DNA from: Acetobacter musti
GTDB lineage: Bacteria > Pseudomonadota > Alphaproteobacteria > Acetobacterales > Acetobacteraceae
DNA length: 64,000 bases
Assembly (NCBI RefSeq): GCF_011516835.1
Contig: NZ_WOTB01000012.1
Coordinates: 1 to 64,000 of the forward strand
Reading direction: 5' to 3'
Position numbers and translations under genes: made by a program. Positions 48,000-58,425 of this stretch are shown piece by piece. Numbering within the stretch: position 1 is the first letter of the stretch; every line of letters starts with the position of its first letter. A model generated the notes under the pieces. That model was not told the DNA's origin and ran no database searches. It worked only from the letters and a program-made list of their open reading frames with translations.

Positions 48000-50993
48000 A
48001 TGACCGAAAAATCTTCTTTCAGCCACGCCATCCGGGTCAAAGGGGCCAGAGCTCATAATCTGAAATCGGTCGATGTCGATATTCCCCGTGACAGGCTGAC
48101 GGTGATTACGGGTCTGTCCGGTTCGGGCAAGTCCTCGCTGGCGTTCGATACGATCTACGCGGAAGGGCAGCGGCGGTACGTCGAGAGTCTGTCCGCCTAT
48201 GCGCGTCAGTTCCTGGAGCTGATGGGCAAGCCGGATGTGGACTCGATCGAGGGGCTTTCACCGGCGATTTCTATCGAGCAGAAAACGACCTCGAAAAATC
48301 CGCGCTCGACGGTCGGCACGGTGACGGAAATTCACGACTATATGCGCCTGCTCTGGGCGCGCGCGGGTGTGCCGTATTCTCCGGCCACCGGGTTGCCGAT
48401 CGAGGCGCAGACGGTCAGTCAGATGGTGGATCGTGTTATGACGATGCCGGAGGGCACGCGGCTGATGCTGCTGGCTCCCGTGGTCCGCGACCGCAAGGGG
48501 GAATACCGCAAGGAGCTTGGCGAGCTTCAGCGGAAGGGTTTCTCCCGTGTGAAAGTTGACGGCACGCTCTACGAGATTGCCGATGTGCCGAATCTGAACC
48601 GCAAGCTCCGCCATACGGTAGAGGCGGTGGTGGACCGGATTGTCGTGAAGCCCGGGATCGAGAACCGGCTGGCGGACAGTTTCGAGACGGCGCTCGGGCT
48701 GGCGGACGGGATTGTCTATGCCGAGGAGGTGAAGCGCGACGCGGCGGAAGGCGAGCCGGCGGAACGGACGGTGTTTTCATCACGCTTCGCCTGTCCGGAA
48801 AGCGGTTTCACACTTGAGGAGATCGAGCCGCGTCTGTTCTCCTTCAACGCGCCGCAGGGCGCATGTCCGGCCTGTGACGGGATCGGGACGGAAACGTTTT
48901 TCGATCCGCATCTGATTGTGCCCGATGAGACGCTTTCGCTTGAGCAGGGCGCGATCGCGCCGTGGCGGAGTGAAAAAACGCCGCTGTTTGAACAGACTTT
49001 ACGAAGTGTCGCCACCCATCTCGGTGTGAGGATGGATACGCCGTGGCGCGATCTGCCGGAGGATGTCCGCGCGACGCTGATGGACGGCACGGACGAGGAT
49101 GTTCATTTCGTGTACCGTGATGGCGGAAAAAGTCACACGGTGACGAAACCTTTTGACGGTGTCATCGCGAATCTGCAGCGGCGGATGCGGATGACGGACA
49201 GTATCTGGGCGCGGGAGGAGCTGTCGCGCTATCAGTCCGACAAGCCATGTCATGTCTGTCATGGCGCGCGGCTGAAGCCGGAGGCTCTGTCTGTCCGGAT
49301 CGCGGGTTTCAACATTGCGCAGGCCTCTGATCTGTCGATCCGTGCCGCGTTTGAGTGGTTTGATACCGTGCTGCCGACGCTGACACCACAGCGTGCGGAA
49401 ATTGCCCGGCGTATTCTGCGGGAAATCACGGATCGTCTGAAATTTCTTGTTGATGTCGGACTGGATTATCTGACGCTGGCGCGGGGATCGGCGACGCTGT
49501 CCGGCGGCGAGAGTCAGCGTATCCGGCTGGCGAGTCAGATCGGGTCCGGGCTGACAGGCGTGCTTTATGTTCTCGACGAGCCGTCCATCGGACTGCATCA
49601 GCGGGACAATGAGCGGCTGCTCGGGACGCTGGAGCGTCTGAAATCTCTTGGTAATACCCTGATCGTTGTCGAACACGACGAAGATGCGATCCGCAGCGCG
49701 GACTGGCTGATCGATATGGGGCCGGGCGCAGGTGTGAAGGGCGGCACGGTGGTCGCGGCCGGCACGCCGGCGCAGGTTGCGGCGGATAAGGACAGTCTGA
49801 CGGGCGCCTATCTTTCCGGGCGCAAACGGATCGAGGTGCCGGAGACGCGCCGGCCTTTCGACCCGAAGCGGATTGTGACCGTGCGTGGCGCCACCGGCAA
49901 CAATCTGAAAGATGTGACCGCGCAGTTTCCGCTCGGGACGTTTACGTGCATCACCGGTGTGTCCGGCAGCGGAAAATCGACGCTGGTGATTGATACGCTC
50001 TACAAGACGCTGTCGCGCAATCTGATGGGATCGGGTCAGTCACCGGCGCCATGCGCGGGTGTGGACGGCATGGAACTGCTCGACAAGATCATCGATATCG
50101 ATCAGTCGCCGATCGGGCGCACGCCGCGCTCCAATCCGGCCACCTATACGGATCTGTTCACGCCGATCCGCGACTGGTTCGCGGAACTGCCCGAGGCACG
50201 GGCGCGCGGATACAAGCCGGGCCGGTTTTCCTTCAATGTGAAGGGCGGACGGTGCGAGGCGTGTCAGGGCGATGGTGTTCTGAAGATCGAGATGCACTTT
50301 CTGCCGGATGTGTTCGTCACCTGCGATACCTGCAAGGGCGCACGGTATAACCGCGAGACGCTGGATGTGAAGTTCAAGGGCAAATCCATTGCCGATGTGC
50401 TGGCGATGAGCGTCGATGAGGCGCTGCCCTATTTCGAGGCGCAGACGCGCATCCGCGACCGGCTGGCGATCCTGCAGAAGGTCGGGCTCGGCTATGTCGC
50501 GCTCGGGCAGCAGGCGACGACGCTCTCCGGCGGCGAAGCGCAGCGTGTAAAGCTGTCGAAAGAGCTGGCGCGCCGGGCGACGGGGCGGACGCTGTATATT
50601 CTCGATGAGCCGACGACGGGTCTGCACACGGAGGATGTGCGCAAGCTGCTGGAAGTGCTGCATGCGCTGGTCGATCAGGGCAACACGGTTGTGGTGATCG
50701 AGCACAATCTGGAGGTCATCAAGACGGCGGACTGGATTCTGGATGTCGGGCCGGAGGGTGGCGATGGCGGCGGGCGCATTGTGGCGGCGGGCACGCCTGA
50801 GGATATCGCGGCCTGTCCGGAGAGCCATACCGGGCGTTTTCTGAAGCCGTTGCTTGGCGACAGTCTGAACACAATTTCAAACGAAGCGCCGGTCAGCGGA
50901 GAGGCGCGGAAAAAGCCGGTGAAAAAGCAGGCCGGAAAGAAAGCGGCAGCAAAGCCGGCGGCCGGGACGCGACGGCGCGCAAAGGTGACCTGA
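48000..50993 (+). CDS. uvrA: excinuclease ABC subunit A (UvrA)
   Basis: The damage-recognition ATPase of nucleotide excision repair. From ATG 48000 (MTEKSSFSH) it has 997 residues; an ATG at 47976 is also possible. Two ABC modules: [10 protein letters not shown] near residue 40, signature [23 protein letters not shown], signature [13 protein letters not shown] with DEPTTGLH. The second zinc module is intact (CEACQGDG...CDTCKGA); in the first, one cysteine pair reads CPESG and the other CPACDG. The last 30 residues are a Lys/Ala-rich tail ([17 protein letters not shown]). Confidence 0.96.
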   Translation: MTEKSSFSHAIRVKGARAHNLKSVDVDIPRDRLTVITGLSGSGKSSLAFDTIYAEGQRRYVESLSAYARQFLELMGKPDVDSIEGLSPAISIEQKTTSKNPRSTVGTVTEIHDYMRLLWARAGVPYSPATGLPIEAQTVSQMVDRVMTMPEGTRLMLLAPVVRDRKGEYRKELGELQRKGFSRVKVDGTLYEIADVPNLNRKLRHTVEAVVDRIVVKPGIENRLADSFETALGLADGIVYAEEVKRDAAEGEPAERTVFSSRFACPESGFTLEEIEPRLFSFNAPQGACPACDGIGTETFFDPHLIVPDETLSLEQGAIAPWRSEKTPLFEQTLRSVATHLGVRMDTPWRDLPEDVRATLMDGTDEDVHFVYRDGGKSHTVTKPFDGVIANLQRRMRMTDSIWAREELSRYQSDKPCHVCHGARLKPEALSVRIAGFNIAQASDLSIRAAFEWFDTVLPTLTPQRAEIARRILREITDRLKFLVDVGLDYLTLARGSATLSGGESQRIRLASQIGSGLTGVLYVLDEPSIGLHQRDNERLLGTLERLKSLGNTLIVVEHDEDAIRSADWLIDMGPGAGVKGGTVVAAGTPAQVAADKDSLTGAYLSGRKRIEVPETRRPFDPKRIVTVRGATGNNLKDVTAQFPLGTFTCITGVSGSGKSTLVIDTLYKTLSRNLMGSGQSPAPCAGVDGMELLDKIIDIDQSPIGRTPRSNPATYTDLFTPIRDWFAELPEARARGYKPGRFSFNVKGGRCEACQGDGVLKIEMHFLPDVFVTCDTCKGARYNRETLDVKFKGKSIADVLAMSVDEALPYFEAQTRIRDRLAILQKVGLGYVALGQQATTLSGGEAQRVKLSKELARRATGRTLYILDEPTTGLHTEDVRKLLEVLHALVDQGNTVVVIEHNLEVIKTADWILDVGPEGGDGGGRIVAAGTPEDIAACPESHTGRFLKPLLGDSLNTISNEAPVSGEARKKPVKKQAGKKAAAKPAAGTRRRAKVT

Positions 50994-51152
50994 CGGAACG
51001 GGAAGACTGTCGCGGCGTTGGATAACCGTGGCCGGCAGCCGCAACGCAGGCCGGATCGGTAAACCGGAACAGCCCTGATACGGCCGGAAGGGAAACAGCG
51101 CTTCCCGTCAGGATGGGCTCCGGCATGAAAGACGAAAAGAAAGGAACGCCTC

Positions 51153-51485
51153 ATGTCTGATGACGCAGAAGCCGGAAAGCACGCCAGAGCCCGCGAACTG
51201 GCTGAGGCTGCTCTGCGCGCCGAAGCAAAAGGCGATCAGATCCTGGCCGATAAATTGCTTGATCAGGCGGAAAACACGGACCCGGAGGCCGTCGAAAACG
51301 TCCTGCGTGACAGCCTGGATGAGCCGACGCGTCTGCATCACAGGCACGCGAAACCTTCCGATGCGGATTTTGGAGATGATGTCGCCGTCGCCGCCATGAC
51401 CCGCACGGTCGAACCGGGTTCCGATGCTCCCGACCGCGCCGGCATCACGCAGAGCGGCAGCGGAGCCGATAACGAGCGCCGCTAG
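51153..51485 (+). CDS. small acidic/charged protein, function unknown
   Basis: 110 residues, no signal peptide or membrane helix. The first 55 residues are helical and Ala/Glu-rich (RARELAEAALRAEAKGDQIL), the rest polar and probably disordered with a His pair (LHHRHAKP). The ATG has AAAGGAACGCCTC upstream, a reasonable ribosome site, 160 bp after uvrA. The frame and ribosome site support a real gene; no family is recognised. Confidence 0.6.
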   Translation: MSDDAEAGKHARARELAEAALRAEAKGDQILADKLLDQAENTDPEAVENVLRDSLDEPTRLHHRHAKPSDADFGDDVAVAAMTRTVEPGSDAPDRAGITQSGSGADNERR

Positions 51486-51532
51486 CTTTCTCAGCCAGAG
51501 CGGGCCGGAAACAGCAGCACCGTCATTCCCGT

Positions 51533-52519
51533 TCAGGCGGCGGGATCGTCCGGAGCCGAAGGCGCCCGATACGACAGATATGCCAGACGCTTCAGCTCCA
51601 GACGTCCCAGCGCCACGCTGTCCAGGATCAGACCACAGGACATCGACAGGGCCGCAAGCATCATCAGCCCCGTGGCGAGTACCGCGGTCGGCAGGCGAGG
51701 CACCTTTGCGGTGCGCAGATATTCCACGATGACCGGGAAACCGAGGATCAGCCCCAGCAGGCCGAACAGACCGCTGAGGATGGAGAAGAACATCAGCGGT
51801 TTTTCCTGCTTCACCAGCACCACGATGGTCCACAGAATGCGGAAACCGTCATGATACGTCCGCAGCTTTGAGACGGACCCCGCCGGACGCTCGACATACT
51901 GCGTCGGCAGTTCCGCGACAGGCATGCCCAGTTCGAGCGCATGCACCGTCAGTTCGGTCTCGGTTTCGAAACCGGACGACATGGCCGGAAAGGATTTCAC
52001 GAAGCGTCGGGAAAACACACGATAGCCGGACAGCATGTCGGAAAGACGCTTGCCAAAAATCGCCGTGACAAGCCCCGTCAGCACCCGGTTGCCAAGCTGA
52101 TGACCCGGACGATACGCAGCGACCCGGTCCGTCACGCGGGCAGCGTTCACCATGTCCAGCTTTTCACGCTGCGCCAGTCCGATCAGCGCCGGCGCGGCCG
52201 CCGCCTCATAGGTCGCATCCCCGTCAACCAGGACGTAGAGATCCGCCTCGATATCCGCAAACATGCGGCGGACGACATTGCCTTTCCCCTGCAACTGCTC
52301 CTGCCGCACAATCGCCCCGGCGGCGCGGGCGACGCTCACCGTGTTGTCGGTCGAGTTGTTGTCATAAACATAGACGCGGGCTTGTGGCAGCGCGGTCAGG
52401 AAATCCCTGACCACGATCCCGATCGCCGCTTCTTCGTTATGACAGGGCACAAGAACCGCGATCCGCGGAGACGCTCCGGCTTCCGTCAGAACCGGGCCGG
52501 CCGCCCGATTATCCGGCAT
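51533..52519 (-). CDS. family 2 glycosyltransferase, polyprenyl-phosphate type, with C-terminal membrane helices
   Basis: 328 residues. GT-A domain with IAVLVPCHNEEAAIGIVV near residues 19-36, YDNNSTDNT, and the metal site VDGDATYE, plus DMLSGYRVFSRR. Two membrane helices near residues 245-300 follow, as in DPM-synthase/GtrB-like enzymes that charge a polyprenyl phosphate with a sugar. The product is unknown. Its ATG overlaps the end of yggT by 11 bp, so the two are cotranscribed from the side of the tRNA. Confidence 0.88.
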   Translation of the reverse strand: MPDNRAAGPVLTEAGASPRIAVLVPCHNEEAAIGIVVRDFLTALPQARVYVYDNNSTDNTVSVARAAGAIVRQEQLQGKGNVVRRMFADIEADLYVLVDGDATYEAAAAPALIGLAQREKLDMVNAARVTDRVAAYRPGHQLGNRVLTGLVTAIFGKRLSDMLSGYRVFSRRFVKSFPAMSSGFETETELTVHALELGMPVAELPTQYVERPAGSVSKLRTYHDGFRILWTIVVLVKQEKPLMFFSILSGLFGLLGLILGFPVIVEYLRTAKVPRLPTAVLATGLMMLAALSMSCGLILDSVALGRLELKRLAYLSYRAPSAPDDPAA

Positions 52520-52811
52520 AGGCCGCCATTGTCAGCCTGATGACCATGGGTTCGACCAGATATCTCAGCACAAGAAGAAGAATGAGCGGAGAGAGGTCGA
52601 CATTGCCCAGTGCGGGCATGATCCGGCGAATCGGATTCAGGACCGGCTCGACCAGCCTGTTCAGGAAGTCCCCGACCTGCCAGACAATCCGGTTGCGTCC
52701 GTCAAGCACACCGAATGAATACAGCATGCTGAAAATACAGTACACGAAGATCACGCCTTCGTAGAGACTAAGCAGTGTCAGAATGATGCGACACAGACCA
52801 AACAGCAGCAA
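52509..52811 (-). CDS. yggT: YggT family membrane protein
   Basis: About 100 residues if started at TTG 52811, which has AAGGA upstream and fits the family length; a 44-codon extension shows no similarity. Two hydrophobic blocks flank the conserved core NRIVWQVGDFLNRLVEPVLNPIRRIMP. YggT proteins are linked to osmotic stress and cell-division/photosystem assembly in different lineages. It overlaps the glycosyltransferase gene and is transcribed away from tRNA-Ala. Confidence 0.85.
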   Translation of the reverse strand: MLLFGLCRIILTLLSLYEGVIFVYCIFSMLYSFGVLDGRNRIVWQVGDFLNRLVEPVLNPIRRIMPALGNVDLSPLILLLVLRYLVEPMVIRLTMAAYAG

Positions 52812-52977
52812 AATCCGATCCTTCCGAAGGCCGTTCAGGCAGATTTTCCTGACAGGCGGCGACTGAATTCCGGACCCTACAGAGAGGCCCCGGCCCAGAC
52901 AATATGGCACTGTGGCCCGACGACGCCTGAGATGGCTTGACACGCCGCCTGTCAGGGTTATGTATCCACGTCAAGGC

Positions 52978-53053
52978 GGGGCTGTAGCTCAGATGGGAGA
53001 GCGCCTCGTTCGCAATGAGGAGGTCAGGGGTTCGATTCCCCTCAGCTCCACCA
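52978..53053 (+). tRNA. tRNA-Ala (anticodon CGC)
   Basis: Cloverleaf with acceptor GGGGCTG/CAGCTCC including G3:U70, D arm TAGCTCAGATGGGAGAGC, anticodon stem CCTCG/TGAGG (one G-U pair) around loop TTCGCAA (anticodon CGC), T arm GGTTCGATTCC and encoded CCA at 53051-53053. Confidence 0.95.
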
Positions 53054-53463
53054 GCCGCCTTAAACTTCCCTTGTATAAATATATCGCCCGGACCGGTCAT
53101 CCGAACACAGCCTTCCTCCCTGGGGCGGGAAGACGCAGTGTCGTGCAGCGTATCCTCTGAACTCAGATCCGGAACACAGCGGCATGATGACGCTGCCACA
53201 ATATCGGCAATTCTTCCGCCGATATCAAATGACGGCCACAAAGCAATAATCGCCTGATTATCGAAAAACACACAGTAACGCGATACGGTTCCGGTGGTTG
53301 CAGCCATATCAGACAGATCCGGATCGCAAAAAATCGCAACCCATCCAGTAAAACTTTTTCTGCTCCCACGCTTTAATGCCGCAAGACGGTCAGCGATATC
53401 GCTGTGTTGTTCTGTATAACCGGTACAGATGTCGGCTGACCAAAGGCAGAAAGGTTGATTATT
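53054..53463. other. intergenic region after tRNA-Ala
   Basis: About 410 bp with no supportable gene. It should hold the promoter of the DUF2501-like gene; AAAGG at 53450-53454 is that gene's likely ribosome site. Confidence 0.4.
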
Positions 53464-53988
53464 ATGTTTGGTTCCAGACAGCTTGCTCTTCTCGCATCCT
53501 GCGGACTGGTCGTCGCATCCTTCGGCGCGGCTCACGCTCAGACGACACAGCCAGTCCCTGCCGGCACCACCCTTCCTGCCGCGCCCCCCGGTTCCGTTCC
53601 TGTGACCAATCCCGCCGACGCCGCATCGGCTCCGACAAGCCCCGGCGCCCAGATTGTTAACGGTGTGACCGGTGCCAGCACAGCGGCAACGCCGGGCGCG
53701 GTCGGCGCGGGAGGAATGCCCTCCATCGATAACGCCAGCACGGGAAATGTCGCGGGTCTGCTGTATTACTGCGTGAATAAGAAATACACGTATGGCACCA
53801 CCACGCGCAGCGTCGGCCGCGCCCTCGCAAAGCGGCAGGACGTGAAGAACGATCAGGGCTATTCCCTGGGTGGTCAGGGACTGCTGCAGAACGGCACTTC
53901 GACGCCGTTTGATATTTCGACGCTGGATAAATCCCGGCGCGTGAAACTGTGCAGCGACCTGACGAAAAAAGGCCAGACCATGGAGTAA
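53464..53988 (+). CDS. exported DUF2501-like protein
   Basis: About 174 residues from ATG 53464 (MFGSRQLALL), with a signal peptide cleaved near AHAQ (about residue 25). A Pro/Ala/Thr-rich low-complexity region (25-85) precedes the conserved domain AGLLYYCVNKKYTYG...GYSLGGQGLL...KLCSDLTKKGQ, resembling DUF2501 (E. coli YjjA): two conserved cysteines likely form a disulfide. Function unknown. Start chosen over an in-frame TTG three codons upstream because of the ribosome site spacing. Confidence 0.72.
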   Translation: MFGSRQLALLASCGLVVASFGAAHAQTTQPVPAGTTLPAAPPGSVPVTNPADAASAPTSPGAQIVNGVTGASTAATPGAVGAGGMPSIDNASTGNVAGLLYYCVNKKYTYGTTTRSVGRALAKRQDVKNDQGYSLGGQGLLQNGTSTPFDISTLDKSRRVKLCSDLTKKGQTME

Positions 53989-54154
53989 CGCCTGGGGGAG
54001 CAATGCCCCGGGGATAACGTCCGGCCCGGTCGGGCGTTATCCTGGCCCTGAAGACCAGATCCCCCAGAGGCTCCATCTCTGAGGGATCTGCCATGTACGG
54101 CCCGCCCGAAGCCGGCCATTGCCCGGACCGGCATGATCGCGCACACTTGAACGT

Positions 54155-56596
54155 ATGAACACGCCGAACGGCTCCGCGCCTCCTCCGACCGAAGCGCCCG
54201 ACACAGACCCGGTCCGCGATACCGCCTCGCCCGCCAGAGCAGCGCTCGACTCCGCTGTGCAGCGCACCGGACTGAGCATCGCGCCCCGTGAGGAAACCGC
54301 TCTTCTGCGCCGGATCAGCCGCGCCCTTACCCCCGGCGCGCGGGACGTGCCGGACGAGGTCTTCCGCGCCGCCCTCTGCGCCGTCAGACGGAAACGATGG
54401 GCCTCGCGCCTGATGGACCTGACTCGCCGGGAAGGACGGATCTGGATCTCGCGTGAGGATATGGAACAGGCCGTCGCCGGCATCACCGACCCCTCCGCGT
54501 CTGATCCCGCTCTGCTGATCGCCCTTGAGCCGGTCATGGCAAACCGCTTCCGCGATCTGGGCCAGACCCCGCGCGCGGCGCTGGAAGCAATGAAGGCCGA
54601 CCTGCTCGACACCGGCCGCGTTCTCTCCGCCGCCCAGACCACCCGGCTCGCGGACGAAATCGCCGGCGCCTTCAGCCTGTCGGACCGCGCCCGCTTCGTC
54701 GGTGGCGTGCAGCAGGAAGCCGAACACCGCGCCCGCACCGAAGAGACGATCGAGCGCACCGCGAAAGCCCGCCGCGAAAGCGAGGAACAGCGGCTGAAAG
54801 AGTGGGAAAGCAGTCTCGTCCGCTTCCAGGACGTGCCCCGCCTGCTCCACTGCTCCCATCGCGAAGCCCTGCGCTGGATCGCCGAAAACCGCCTTCCTGT
54901 CGCCCGCCGTGTCCGTCAGCCGGAAGGGCAGGAACTCTGGGAATTCGATCCCGTCGAAATCATCGCGCTCCGTCCGCTTCTGCCGGAATGGCGGCGCAGC
55001 ATTCCGGGCGGCGGTTCGGAAGGCGGCGAGCGGAAAGAACGGCAGGGCAGGGGCCGTGACCGGCGTGAAACCACGCTCCCCGAACCCCCGAAAGTCGGAA
55101 AACACGTCGCCAACGCCGTCATCGCCCGCGTCGCCGCGCTCGACCGCTACGCCGCCCATTTCCGCACCGCCCGCGCCCTGACCCGCCGGATCACGCTGAT
55201 CACCGGTCCCACCAACAGCGGCAAATCCCACATGGCGCTGGATGCCCTGGCCCGCGCCGAAAGCGGCCTCGCCCTCGCCCCGCTTCGCCTTCTCGCGCAC
55301 GAATTCCGCGAAGCCCTGGCCGCGCGTGGCACCGAAGCCTCGCTCGCGACCGGCGAAGAGCGGATCATCGTCCCCGACAGCCGCCACCTTGCCGCCACCG
55401 TTGAAATGTGCCCGTTCAACAACCCCGTGGACGTCGCCATCATCGACGAGGCGCAGATGCTCTTCGACCCCGATCGCGGCGCCGCATGGACCGCCGCCAT
55501 CATGGGCGCCCCGGCCAGGCATCTCTATATTCTCGGCGCGCCGGATTGCATCCCCATGGTCAGGCGCATCGCCGAACTCTGCGGCGATCCGGTCGATGAG
55601 GTCTCGCTGGAGCGCAAGAGCCCGCTCCGCGCCGCCTCCTCCACTGTCCGCCTCAACGATCTCCGCGCCGGCGACGCCCTGATCGCCTTCTCCCGGCGAG
55701 AGGTTCTCGATCTCCGCGCCGCCCTCATGGAGCGCGGCCGCCGCGTGGCTGTCGTCTACGGCGCTCTCAGCCCCGAGGTCCGCCGAGCGGAAGCCCAGCG
55801 GTTCAACTCCGGCGCCGCCGATATCCTCATCGCCACCGACGCCATCGGCATGGGCCTCAACCTCTCCATCCGTCGCGTCGTGTTCGCCTCGCTGCGCAAG
55901 TTCGACGGGCGCCAGACCCGCGATCTCTCCGTGCAGGAAGTCAAGCAGATCGGTGGCCGCGCCGGTCGCTACGGCAAGCATGAGGACGGCATCGTCGCCG
56001 TGCTCGCCGATGCCGGCAGCCCGCGTTTCATCCGCGAACGGCTCAATGCGCATCCCGAGCCGCCGGAGGAACTCCGCCCCTACGTCCAGCCGGACGCCGA
56101 CATCGTCCGCGCCATTGCGACAGAGATCGACTCGGACAGCCTGTATGGCGTCCTCGCGCGCATTCGCCGCGCCGTCCTCCGTCATGACGACCCGAATTAC
56201 CGTCTCGCCGACATGGAGCAGCCCTTCGCCATCGCCTCGGCGCTGGAAGGCGTCGAAGGTCTGGATCTGACGCAGCGCTGGACCTACGCCATGTGCCCCG
56301 TCGACGACCGCGACAACGGCATCCGCCGCCTCGTCGGCTGGGCCGCCGACCACGCCGCCGGCATCCGCGTGCCGCCCCCGGGCACAGGTCGCCTCCCGCC
56401 GCCCGACCGTGCCGGCCGCGAGGAGCTTGAACGCGCCGAAAAACGCCACAAACGCCTCGTCGCCTGGCGCTGGCTGGCCCTGCGCTTCCCGGATTTCTAT
56501 CCCGACCGTGACGACGCCGAGGACGCAACCCGCACACTCAACGACTGGATCGAAAGCGTCCTCCGCCAGCAAAGCCGCGCCCGCACCAGGCGCTGA
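54155..56596 (+). CDS. Suv3-like DExH RNA helicase
   Basis: 813 residues. The helicase core has Walker A GPTNSGKS at 351-358, the DEAQ box at 431-434, and the C-terminal RecA domain with DILIATDAIGMGLNLSI and QIGGRAGRYG. This matches the mitochondrial Suv3/SUPV3L1 family, whose alphaproteobacterial relatives are largely unstudied and which in mitochondria act in RNA decay. The N-terminal 320 residues contain a charged coiled region and a short helix-turn-helix-like part (RFQDVPRLLHCSHREALRW). Codons are strongly C-ending, unlike the 28-31 kb genes. Start ATG 54155. Confidence 0.85.
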   Translation: MNTPNGSAPPPTEAPDTDPVRDTASPARAALDSAVQRTGLSIAPREETALLRRISRALTPGARDVPDEVFRAALCAVRRKRWASRLMDLTRREGRIWISREDMEQAVAGITDPSASDPALLIALEPVMANRFRDLGQTPRAALEAMKADLLDTGRVLSAAQTTRLADEIAGAFSLSDRARFVGGVQQEAEHRARTEETIERTAKARRESEEQRLKEWESSLVRFQDVPRLLHCSHREALRWIAENRLPVARRVRQPEGQELWEFDPVEIIALRPLLPEWRRSIPGGGSEGGERKERQGRGRDRRETTLPEPPKVGKHVANAVIARVAALDRYAAHFRTARALTRRITLITGPTNSGKSHMALDALARAESGLALAPLRLLAHEFREALAARGTEASLATGEERIIVPDSRHLAATVEMCPFNNPVDVAIIDEAQMLFDPDRGAAWTAAIMGAPARHLYILGAPDCIPMVRRIAELCGDPVDEVSLERKSPLRAASSTVRLNDLRAGDALIAFSRREVLDLRAALMERGRRVAVVYGALSPEVRRAEAQRFNSGAADILIATDAIGMGLNLSIRRVVFASLRKFDGRQTRDLSVQEVKQIGGRAGRYGKHEDGIVAVLADAGSPRFIRERLNAHPEPPEELRPYVQPDADIVRAIATEIDSDSLYGVLARIRRAVLRHDDPNYRLADMEQPFAIASALEGVEGLDLTQRWTYAMCPVDDRDNGIRRLVGWAADHAAGIRVPPPGTGRLPPPDRAGREELERAEKRHKRLVAWRWLALRFPDFYPDRDDAEDATRTLNDWIESVLRQQSRARTRR

Positions 56597-56631
56597 GGGC
56601 GTCTTTGCCTCAGGACTCTTTCCGTAAGGAC

Positions 56632-56944
56632 CAGCGTTTCATATTGGGGCGGTCTCTCAGGGCTCTGCCCTGAAACCCGGCAGGGACCGCAGGCCCCTGC
56701 ACCCCGGTTTGTTTATAAAATGGTTTGCAAAGGTCCGTGACCTTTGCCGGGTCCGGGCAGAGCCCCGATATCGTCCCACAGGAAACAGCGTTTCACGTTG
56801 GGGCGGCCTTCTCAGGGCTCCGCCCCGAACCCCGGCAGGGACCGCAGGCCCCTGCACCCCGGTCTGTTAAAACAAAACGGTTTGCAAAGGTCCGCGACCT
56901 TTGCCGGGTCCGGGCAGCGCCCGGAACCTCCCCACAAAGATCCT
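56632..56944 (+). repeat. tandemly duplicated REP-like repeat block
   Basis: Two units with a period near 154 bp (starting about 56632 and 56786), each beginning CAGCGTTTCA-N5-GGGGCGG, then CAGGGCTCTGCCCTG or the GGGCTCCGCCCC variant, CAGGGACCGCAGGCCCCTG, and GCAAAGGTCCGTGACCTTTGC. A single similar unit lies at 62231-62356. The 348-bp gap holds no gene. Confidence 0.8.
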
Positions 56945-58162
56945 TCAGAGAAGCGACGCACCCTGCTCCACCAGAGCGCAGGCTTCCTCATCCACCCCTG
57001 CCAGCGCGGTCCCCAGCAGCTCGTCGTAAACCCCCAGCGTGGCCTGCTGCATCGCTTCGGTCGTGTAACCGTCAAGAACGCTCTGCCGCGCCCGCAGCCC
57101 CATCGCCGCGCGCTGATCATCGGACGCCTCCAGCGTGCCGGCGATCATCTCCCCCAGTGCCCGTGCATCGCCCGGCGGAAACAGAAGCCCCGTCTCGCCA
57201 TGAACGACCGTCTCCATCGCTGCGCCATGAGCCGCGACGATCACAGGACGCGCCATGGCCTGCGCCTCGACCACAACCCGCCCGAACGGCTCCGGCTTCA
57301 GCGACGGCACCACCACCAGCTCAGACAGCGCCAGCGCCGCCGGTATATCGGCGCAATGACCGCCAAACCGCACCTGATCAGCCAGCCCCAGCCGGTCGAC
57401 CTGCTCTTTCAGCGCGTCCGGATAACCCGACCTGTCCGGCGCCGACCCGATGAACACACAGACCCAGTTGCGGCCGGTCCACCCTTCCCGGACCATCGTC
57501 GCCAGCGCATCGAGCAGAAGACTCTGCCCCTTCCACTCCGTCAGCCGGCCGGGCATCAGAATGACAGGCACGTCTTCCGCAATGTCCCACGCATCCACCA
57601 GCGCCTGAACGCGGTCGCCGCGCACCAGCTCAGGACTGAACTGCCGCGTATCCGCCCCGCGCGGAATCACACGAAGCCGGTCCGGACCCACATCGTAATC
57701 CTGCATCAGCCGGTCCCCGATGAACTGACTGATCGCAATGACCCGGTCTCCCGACGCCAGCACGGAATTATACGTCTTCTTGCCCGGAAAACTCTCGCTG
57801 TGCACGCCATGCCACGTCGTCACAAACCGCACGGAGCGCGACCGCGTCGCCAGCCGGGCCGCCCAGGCCGGCGCGCGGGAACGGGCATGCACCAGCCCGA
57901 CATTCTCCGAGGCGATCAGAGACCGCAGACGCCCCGCGTTGCGCAGAATGGCATAGGGAGACTTGTCGCCCAGACTGAGCGTAATATGCCGCCCGCCATA
58001 ATATTCGATCTTGGGAACAAGCCGCCCGCCGGCGCTGGCCACCAGCGCCTCGCCACCCGCGCGGGTAATGGCCTCGACCATCTCGATGGTCCCGCGTTCA
58101 ACCCCTCCTGCGTCGAGAGCGGGCAGCACCTGAAGAATGACGGGACGAGGCGACATAACCAT
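56945..58162 (-). CDS. family 4 glycosyltransferase
   Basis: 405 residues, GT-B fold. The N-terminal domain begins ILQVLPALDAGGVERGTIEM, typical of GT4 enzymes with a GG(V/A)E loop; the C-terminal domain contains VPVILMPGRLTEWKGQ and the donor-binding KPEPFGRVVVEAQAMARPVI with the Glu-x7-Glu pair. Likely adds a hexose to LPS or exopolysaccharide; substrate unknown. ATG 58162 or 58156 starts it. It is convergent with the Suv3-like gene across the repeat block and divergent from the TPR gene. Confidence 0.88.
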   Translation of the reverse strand: MVMSPRPVILQVLPALDAGGVERGTIEMVEAITRAGGEALVASAGGRLVPKIEYYGGRHITLSLGDKSPYAILRNAGRLRSLIASENVGLVHARSRAPAWAARLATRSRSVRFVTTWHGVHSESFPGKKTYNSVLASGDRVIAISQFIGDRLMQDYDVGPDRLRVIPRGADTRQFSPELVRGDRVQALVDAWDIAEDVPVILMPGRLTEWKGQSLLLDALATMVREGWTGRNWVCVFIGSAPDRSGYPDALKEQVDRLGLADQVRFGGHCADIPAALALSELVVVPSLKPEPFGRVVVEAQAMARPVIVAAHGAAMETVVHGETGLLFPPGDARALGEMIAGTLEASDDQRAAMGLRARQSVLDGYTTEAMQQATLGVYDELLGTALAGVDEEACALVEQGASLL

Positions 58163-58425
58163 AGTTATGCACGCCTAGCATGGTCTGGCCGACCCTGCAT
58201 CCGCAACGACACATGAAGCCCGATCTTAAAGCACCGAACATGCCAATAAATCGTTAAAACCGGCGCCCGGCAGCCATGCGACGTAACACTTGACCACGGC
58301 AGGCAGGACGCGGTCCAATACCCCTGATGGAAGCCCGCCTTCAGTCAGCCCCCGCGACAGCATGCGTCCCGGCGATGGTCTCCGCTGTAAAGCCCCGCCA
58401 TGAACGGCTGTCACAGGGCAGAGCG

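Noticed and set aside
53657..56572. 971-codon minus-strand open frame
   Set aside because: It is antisense to the Suv3-like helicase, whose motifs are intact; long antisense frames are expected in GC-rich, C-ending codon regions.
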